DNA of 64,000 nucleotides, from the NCBI GenBank assembly GCA_963693285.1, contig OY848931.1:5126079-5190078 (forward strand), given 5' to 3'. Below are positions 56,233 to 64,000 of this stretch, piece by piece. Origin of the DNA: Xestospongia muta (lineage: Eukaryota; Porifera; Demospongiae; Haplosclerida; Petrosiidae). The notes under the pieces were generated by a model. That model was not told the origin of the DNA, ran no database searches, and was given only the letters and a program-made list of their open reading frames with translations. How positions within the stretch are numbered: the stretch's first letter is position 1; the number at the start of each line of letters is the position of its first letter. The translations under genes were made by a program, and so were the position numbers.

Positions 56233-59200
56233 ATGGAGGACTTTCAAAGAGAACCTTGGTAAGGATGACTTAATTGTGTTGCCAACCACTACATTAAGAC
56301 GTCACTTACTCTAATTTATCTAACACTACAAGCTTTTAAACTATTCTCATGGGTATTAACCTCTTCCTGTTCTACAATACCTCTAATTGCCTTATATGTA
56401 CATATGAATGTATCTATGAAGACTATAGATAGCCAAAAAGGAAGACCTTTACCAGAAATTTCCCACTTTGTAATTAACTGCGTCATTATATAGTACCATA
56501 TTGTGTAAAATATATATTGTCTAATTAATTTTAGAATGGTTCAGAGCATGACCCAGTGGTTGTCAGCTATTTGGAATTATAGATGTTGTAACTAAAGAAA
56601 CAAATTATGTCAACTCTTGTAATGTCAATTCTCATGATGTCAAAATGTCAACTCCTATAATATTATTCTCATGATGTCAAAATGTCAACTCCAAAAGGTC
56701 AATATATTAAATTGCCACTGAGTGCATTTAGTATATTTGTTTGTGAACTAAAATAAAATTGTAGTCTTGGCTGACCAGACTTGATTTCTCAGCCAACTGA
56801 TTGCTACGTTTAGATTGGTGTACTCCAATATTCTAAGAAGGTGAATAGCTACTATTGGCACATGACATTGAACCTTCTGAAATACAATACAATCATGCGA
56901 TATTCTTCTTAAAGTGAATGTTCTAATGATTACCTCAAATTTGAGAGTAAAACTGTAATTATACTGAGAGTGTCCAAGCTACAGTCTTGCCTTGCCAAGA
57001 GTTGGCAAACTAGACTGCCAAAACTATTGTTGAATACATCAGAAGAAGTACTCTAACTCACTATGGTGTCTAGGATACTGGTAACTGGAACACTGTACTT
57101 TAACACTAAATTAATGTATGTTCCCATGTAAGGGTCTAGTGTATAGTATTAATTTCCAATCAAAGTATGGCATTTTTTGCTGATACTCTAGACACAATTT
57201 AATTATAAAATATAAATCAATGTAGACATTGCCACAACTGTGAAGAAATTAACTCCAATGAATATTGTTAGTTAATGCCCCAGGGCAATCTCAATAAACA
57301 AATTTACAATGTTTGTTTCTGGATAGTGACTGATAATTGTTTAAACTTCAAACTACAGTTTGCTATAGATCTAATTTTTTAAACCTATAACTACTGTTGA
57401 TATCAGTATTACAAAGATCTATTACAATTTACAGATTTTTGTCCTCAAAGATGATGGCAATGATATATACAGAATAAGTATTTAACTCCATAACTACATA
57501 ACCTCTACATGATATAGACTAATTGTTACTGGTACTAGGACCACAATTGTGCTCTATTGATAGTGACTTACTATGTACCATACAGGTCACAGCATGATGT
57601 AATTTCTCATTCATCTTTTCTTACATTTCACATGTTATAATACCTCTGGTTTAGACTTTTGTTATAAATTTTATCATTGTCAATGACAACAATATTAATT
57701 CTGTGGCTTCCTATTGGATTAGTACCATAGCAGTTCTATGATACATAATAAAACTACAAATACAATTATATTTTAGCTTATTCTATATTACTTAAAGTAA
57801 AATGCTTGAACAGTTATTATGAGCTCTTGCTTATTGTAGCCCATGGCGTATTCTAGAAGATTGTGGTGGAGCATTTGCAATGGGATGCATTGGAGGAGGG
57901 TTGTTTTCGTTCTGGAAAGGATACAAGAACTCACCAGCTGTATGTTTCTTTGTAATGTTATGATCAGTGGTATCTTACCACTTCCTATAATATCAATATC
58001 ATCATGTGATAATTGCCCAATTGCCCAGACTTTGTTGAAACTATGGAATTATAATCAACGTACACACACACATTGCATCTTAAACCTTTTTAGGGAAACA
58101 AACTGGGTGGAAGTATTTCAGCAGTTAAGGCCAGAGCACCTGTTTTAGGAGGTAATTGTCATGGGCATTAACTTACATATTGGGTGGTAGCTATTTGTAC
58201 ACACATTAACTAACTTGACAATAAACTAATGCCGTAATTGGATACTAAGATAGTAAAAATGTATTATACATTTCTGGTATGGTTTATTGTATCTCTAGGA
58301 AACTTTGCTGTTTGGGGTGGTCTATATTCAACACTTGATTGTGTACTTATTGCTGTTAGAGACAAAGAAGATCCCTGGAACTCAATAGGTAGTGGAGCCA
58401 TGACTGGTGCTATACTGGCTGCAAGAGGTCAGTTATAAACAAGTATCAGAAAACTATGTTTCCAAAGCTGATTCATTTTTAAATAATTATCCTTTGGATA
58501 GTAACATTTAACAATGTCACAGAATACTAGATATGGTAATAGTAAAATACATTTATTGATGTTGGAATTCTATAAATGTAATTAAATTCATATTCCTTTT
58601 CAATTGTTTTGTTCCTTTTGATATTTTACAGCACACAATATACGCACGTACATACACACTAGTTATATACCTTACGTAGATAGACCTAAAAACTACTAGA
58701 AGGAAAGTTATCATAGCTTAGTTCAATTCCTGTTATCTTACAATACAGGTGGGCTGAAAACATCACTTGGAGCAGCCATAGCAGGTAATTATTATTACAG
58801 TAATCAGAGGTCATTATGTTGTAATAACTAAACAGTATTTGATGTCAAGGGTGGTCTATTGAATAAACTATTAAACAACTATTTAGAGAATAGTTATTTA
58901 TAGAAGCCTATCAGTTGAAAATAACACATTATATTTAATTACCAGTCTGTCGGAGAACGTCCCCTTGGTTAGCGGTTCACTAGTTGGTAATATGTGACTA
59001 TGTGGTATTATTAACAGGTGTAAAACCCTATCCCATGTCCTACCACAATTTTATTGCTGTGTGTAAGCATTACTTGAATCTTGTGGTTTTAGTTGAAGGA
59101 GATTTAACAGATGTTTAATCTCTGATAATCCTACCCATTGTGGCTCACCTATTCACATTTTCTCATCCTACTTAGTCATGTGTTATACCTGATTGGGTTT

Positions 59201-60097
59201 CGTTACCTAGCAGCTGTATTCATGGGTTTCCTGAGCTCTTTGTTACATCATTTATTGTTGAAGGGGGGGGAGTACTAGCTGTTGTATAAGCATGTCTTGT
59301 TAGTAGTATCAAGAAAGACCTATCAATTACACTTATTGCTAATATTGTGTGATTGCTTATTTAACTGCTATCATAGTATCTTTAACTAGTGAGTACACCT
59401 CCGCATGACATAAAGCTTATAATTCCATTGAAGATCTAGGTGGCATGACTTGTGTGGGTGTAGAATACGACAGTGAGACGCTACTTACATTAGTTAGTCG
59501 TATTTGAAGTTATTTCAATTAATTTTGACAGATGTATTACAGTAGTAACAGTACACAACTTGAGTGACAAACAGGACATGGTATGGAGTATTCTATTGTA
59601 GATACTCAATAAATGTTATAGCTTAAGGAGGTACAACATACTTATGATATGATATCATTGCGTATACGACACTATAATTATATTTGTTTGTTCATCGGCT
59701 ATGACCTGACACTTTGTGCTTGAATAGTTTATAGCTATGATTTACGACTATGCGTAATTGCTACAATTTATTTTAAATTTATATGCCTATAATTGATATA
59801 AATATTACAGGAATGTCTCTGGTGTGTTCATATAACGTAATTACTTATTGTGTAAATAATTTAAATTATGTTAAATTATGTAGTGATTTAATATACAGGT
59901 GGTTTGATCTTGGCTTTAATTGAAGGAGTTGGTATTGCCATTAACAGAGCAGCTGCTGACCAATTTAAACCAGGTTGGGTATAGACTGTATGTATTATCA
60001 ATGTTTTATTCCTTCCTTATCCTTACACATAGTAATGCCACAAATACCAGATCCAGCTCAGCTCACCCATAATAATACTAGAAACTATCCTTCTTAG
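56233..60097 (+). CDS. TIMM17: Mitochondrial import inner membrane translocase subunit Tim17
   Basis: Channel subunit of the TIM23 complex that imports presequence proteins across the inner membrane. Seven exons; exon 1 (56233-56258) and exon 2 (57840-) join to give [20 protein letters not shown], the conserved Tim17 start. Then [43 protein letters not shown], the [10 protein letters not shown] family signature ([19 protein letters not shown]), and [17 protein letters not shown]. The stop is TAG 60095-60097 after RNYPS. Four TM segments with GxxxG motifs, and the paired cysteines in the positions (PCPW/DDC-type and LDC) that form the Tim17 disulfide. Introns 1, 4 and 5 are long (up to ~1.6 kb), unlike most genes here. 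Confidence 0.93.
56600..56870. repeat. Dispersed repeat copy in TIMM17 intron 1
   Basis: Has repeated ATGTCAACTC words, then GTCTTGGCTGACCAGACTTG and CTCAGCCAACTG, matching in inverse orientation the interior of the FGD-like intron element. Degenerate. Confidence 0.55.
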
Positions 60098-63000
60098 CTC
60101 TTAACACTACAAATATTCTGTCTTTGTCATGTAATATATTATGGGTTGTATTATAAGTTGATTCCTTTGATCTATCTATTAATATTTAATTCAGTTAAAA
60201 TGTTCAATGTTAAAAGTAAGGCAGCCATGTAATTGACAAACGAGTACACATTTTACCACTTGAAATAAGTGTGTATGCTCCACCTAAAGGATGTGGCTTT
60301 GTGGATTAGTTAACATCACCACAAAAGTTGTATATTTGAGACATAACTGAAAATGCATTAGAACAGCTGGTGATGTAATTAGTCTGTGGAGTCACTCCCA
60401 TGTTGCTCAGAGACTTTTAAAATTTATTACACACATACTTTTTATCAGATGCACTATAATAATCTGATATGTTTATCATGTCTTTGATATACTACTCTAG
60501 TGCAATCTGAGATAACACCACCCTTTTAATTGTCTCTAGTTCTGACATTCTTATTGTTCCCACCTTTTACTAAAGTATAAGGACTAGGGAATTGAAGGAC
60601 ACGACACATCCTTTGAAGCTAACAAGTGTAATCACTGTTTAACTTGGTAACATTTCCTGTGTAATCTCAACGCTACGCAGGTGTTCGTTGTGAGCATTCC
60701 TTAAACCAATTAATAACTGTTTATATATATCTTTGTATTTAAATTGTCTAGTTGTTCCATGTATGATTGATGTTAGTCGAGTAATGGACAAACGTCTATG
60801 TGTGTATTCTATTGAGAAAGATACTGTTTAGTGTGGGATTTTTCTATGCTTCAATGCTGATTCACATTTGTTACTCACGTAAAATGAATATCGTCACTAT
60901 GACTGCTCACTATGACTGGTTTACATAAGCACACCCACACTGTAAGTATATGATATGGGATAGTATATAGCTCATTGTTTTTGTTCCTAATTGAAGTGGG
61001 CGTGTGAAGACCGATAAATAGTACAGTTGAGTGGGTAGTGTTACAAAAATTGCTACTAAAAATGGACAGAGTATACCAAACAAGGTTATGTAGGAGATTT
61101 ACGTATGACAATTAAATGCACATTCACAATAAGCTGCCAAGCAATACCAAAGTATCAAGAATAAAATAAAATGAAGCTTGCTTACCTGATCATGTGGTAG
61201 AAGGTCATATGGCATCATTATTAGTGTATTTGATCAATGTGCGAGGTCATTTTGCAATATAATATCCTTGTTGTGATATTATCTAATACACAACATGGCT
61301 AATGATGAACTAAAGGAAACCATCATACAGGAAGCAGACTGTGATATAACTCTTAAAATATCCATTTTATACCCTATGTTTCATAGATGGGAGCATATCA
61401 TTTTTGAATTATGTTTATTTCAGTAACCAAATTAGTAGCACTCATCTCTTATACTTGTACATAGTTTCTCACAATTCTTATGTATATGCCACCTTCCTTC
61501 ACTGTATGTCACTTTCACATTAGTGGAAACAGCTCAGACTCATTGTTAGGTGGTGACATTCCCAGCATGGCTTTTGATTTACACAATAGAATTACTGATA
61601 ATTACAAGTCTAATCTTATTATGAGCCCTCTTGTCCTAAATTTGCTATTTTATGAATAAGAGTATAATATATCCTTTGACAAGATTCTTAGTAGATTTGG
61701 CAATATTCTTGGAATGACAGCTATGGTATTGTGACCATAACATTATAATGATTATTGAATTAGAAAGCACTTACTACATTTCCTATTAAATGTTCGCAGT
61801 TTTGAGTGTAGTAATTATTTATATGTAAATAGAATATGTGTGTTGTGTATATATATTTCATTTAATGAATGATATTTTAACTTCAATGTGTACAAGACTC
61901 ATCAATTTAAATTCACTGTTTTCATCCTCAATTCTAAACATAGAATTATTACCTGACCTTGGCCAGATGTGTTGTCAATGTACATTAATGGTTGCATACC
62001 TACATACCAAGTTAGTGCTTCTGTTTTCTTAACTGATAGCGTCACACTGTCTGTCGAAAAAGACCGATGTACAAACAAAATAATAGATATGTCTGGTATG
62101 TTTAAATGAACCTTTTAAGGATCCTATCCCAATTTAATACCTTTTAGAATATACACATTGTCAGCATTTATCAACATCAAATGGAGGAGTACAAATTAAA
62201 TAATCATTTAGCTTTTGTTATATCCTATTGTTCCTGACATGACAACGAGATTAAGGCTTTGTCTAATAATATATTGCATAGTTTCTCATTGGTGTTTGTC
62301 CACATTGTACCCAAACTCAGGTAGTCTCATAAAGACTACCTAGACTATTGGTAAATGAGTTAACTATATTTCCATACATGTTATTGTCTATGTAATAATT
62401 GGATGAGTAACTTTTACTAAAACTGGATATTATAAGTGTAGGTAATTTCTAATTTGGAATTCAGTAATAACATACTTTATAAATAATGTATTTATGCCCA
62501 GAGGAGTGTTCACAAACAACTTCCTTAGCAGTGTACCTCAATGGCTGTGTGCTATTTGCCAGGAAATACCCACCCACACAGACAATCATTAATTTATTAG
62601 ATCATTCATATATACACATATATAATTATATGCGGGTTAAATAGTTTTGATAGTGTTACTTTTTACTTTTTGAATTGACAGCTGGCTTTAGAGTATATGT
62701 TATCACTATAAACATGACTCCCCACGTAGTACACAATGAGACACTATACATAGTGAGAAACTATGCCGATTAGCTTAATATTAGGTGACTTTAGACTAGA
62801 CATATATATCGTGTTAAGTTATACACATCAAGGCATATTTGGTATAAGACTACAACAACAGCTTTACCCACCCAAATCACTCGGTCATCGTGTTCTGTTG
62901 CTTAGTCAGCACTATAATGTTTATCAATCTACATGTCATTATCAAATTACTATAAGAATATTAGTACATTATAATTTTCACACAAACAATATTATATAAT

Positions 63001-63219
63001 ATAATATAGTTATATCCTTTTTTACAAATTATATCATACATAATTATAGCTAATAATAGTCAGTACATTATTGTCCTATATAATCGAGACACATATTAAT
63101 GAAAATAATATACACAAAGAATAATTATAAATTGTGTCTGTAAACAATTGAAGAGATTGCGGTCATTAAAACATGGCTCTTGATTACTCATATGGAATTA
63201 CACTATAGAAATATTAGAA
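60098..63219. other. Long intergenic region
   Basis: About 3.1 kb of AT-rich sequence. I found no ORF with coding character, no tRNA-like or hairpin structure and no terminal repeats. Short ORFs (for example 61838-62032, 62763-62999) lack splice-compatible neighbours or domain signal. It contains the TIMM17 3' UTR and the 3' flank of the right-edge gene. Confidence 0.5.
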
Positions 63220-64000
63220 CTATAATAAACAAGGCTTTTCTACAGCAAAATACTGCCTTTCATTCATTGTACCGGATGCACCAGACACTAAGCCTTCACT
63301 ATCACTGCCTTCCGATATTAATTTACACCGTTTACCCAAACAATTAAGATATTTGGTTGAAAATTTAAAGTACACAAGATCTTCTTTACTCCTTATTCGT
63401 TTTACTGTTTTTCCACTATTATCAACAGCATATATTTTAAATTGGTGTTGGTTACAGATATCTCTCGTAAAGTTTGTGATTTTTTTGTTATTTGAGTTGC
63501 TATCACATTTTGTTAAGGTGCAGTTACCACGACTACAGTCTATCCAATGGTCTTTTCTTTTCCTTGACTTGAAAGCAACAGTGTCACCATTTTTGATGAT
63601 CCTGTTCTTTCGGTTAGATACGAGATATATATAAAAATATTGCTGTTGACACATGTGTACACGAAGTTCGTCTTTGTATGAACCATTGCATTGAGTTGAT
63701 GCACAGTTTGAAGGACATCCCAAATATGTTGAACTATATTGATGAAAAGGAAAACCCACAGTTTCCCCTGCAAAAATGTAAAAAGAAATACAATCAAAGT
63801 CAATATTATGGCCAACAAAGTTTTTATCTACAACTTAAGACACAATATTAAGGTATCTCACCTGATTTTATTGCTTTTTTACAAGTGGGTGGTGGTGTGG
63901 GACTAGGTATTAAGCTTGAGATTGGCAATGTTGATGTTGGAGTTGGAATGGGAGCCTTTGTTGGGCTTGGTAGTGGGCATGGGTCAGTTTCATTTTTCTG
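63220..64000 (-). CDS. Secreted cysteine-containing repeat protein, 5' part beyond the window
   Basis: Two exons are visible: 63862-64000 (open to the edge) and 63220-63767, with stop TAA at 63220-63222. The upstream exon codes a Pro/Thr/Ser linker (CPLPSPTKAPIPTPTSTLP) ending CKKAIKSG. The last exon holds three related segments of about 50 residues: GETVGFPFHQYSSTYLGCPS, GDTVAFKSRKRKDHWIDCSR and KEDLVYFKFSTKYLNCLGKR, each with a V-x-F strand, an aromatic, then C-x(4-5)-C. The pattern recalls beta-trefoil or fascin-like repeats, but I cannot assign a family. Probably extracellular, given the cysteines and mucin-like linker; the signal peptide is not in the window. Confidence 0.65.

Noticed and set aside
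61838..62999. Small plus-strand ORFs in the 3.1-kb intergenic region
   Set aside because: No signal peptide, domain, codon character or splice-compatible neighbours; consistent with chance ORFs.
1..64000. CRISPR arrays, operons, riboswitches or phage-like systems
   Set aside because: The spliceosomal introns and metazoan gene set show eukaryotic nuclear DNA; the short tandem repeats seen have no spacer structure.

Overview
The window is nuclear DNA from an animal. It is visibly AT-rich and compact: about sixteen protein-coding loci, mostly many-exon genes with GT-AG introns often only 40-60 bases long, closely spaced, with many GA/CT and TG dinucleotide runs. The gene set (a myristoylation-signal triple-domain creatine kinase like the protoflagellar enzyme known from sponges, metazoan XPO5, RAD18, TIMM17, HEMK1, ALDH1L, TTLL3/8 and synaptophysin-family genes) and the genome style fit a demosponge such as Amphimedon. 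The species is inferred, not proven. Gene models were built by hand by joining ORF segments at splice consensus sites, so small exons may be missing in the long genes.

Layout. 1-2720: an unrecognised minus-strand gene with a Ser/Pro/Thr-rich tail, possibly cut by the window edge. 3438-9251: exportin-5 (minus), divergent from an FGD-type RhoGEF (9472-19397, DH-PH-FYVE-PH). 19700-22607: a minus-strand TIR-NHL fusion followed by a stretch rich in inverted repeats (22010-23407). 24326-26544: a CAMK-family kinase. 26989-30727: HEMK1. 30859-33925 and 34075-35316: two divergent synaptophysin-family four-TM genes sharing a 149-bp promoter.

35574-48144 is the most striking block: two copies of ALDH1L (10-formyltetrahydrofolate dehydrogenase) in inverted orientation flank a tRNA-Ala(TGC) gene and a triple-domain creatine kinase. 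The left copy has a short N-terminus without a targeting signal; the right copy begins with a typical mitochondrial presequence. Long tracts, introns included, are nearly identical between the copies while other tracts differ, which suggests gene conversion. This looks like a lineage-specific cytosolic/mitochondrial pair that parallels vertebrate ALDH1L1/ALDH1L2.

48409-52224: a TTLL3/8-type tubulin glycylase with an unusual repeat-bearing N-terminus, divergent from the mitochondrial ALDH1L copy. 52315-53733: two tandem genes for small secreted five-cysteine proteins that I do not recognise. 53807-56131: RAD18 (minus), divergent from TIMM17 (56233-60097). 60098-63219: no gene seen. 63220-64000: the 3' part of a secreted cysteine-containing repeat protein that runs off the right edge.

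Functional themes: one-carbon metabolism in two compartments; flagellar energy supply and axoneme modification (creatine kinase, TTLL glycylase); mitochondrial import and translation (TIMM17, HEMK1); and lineage-specific immune or secreted proteins (TIR-NHL, the five-Cys pair, the right-edge repeat protein).
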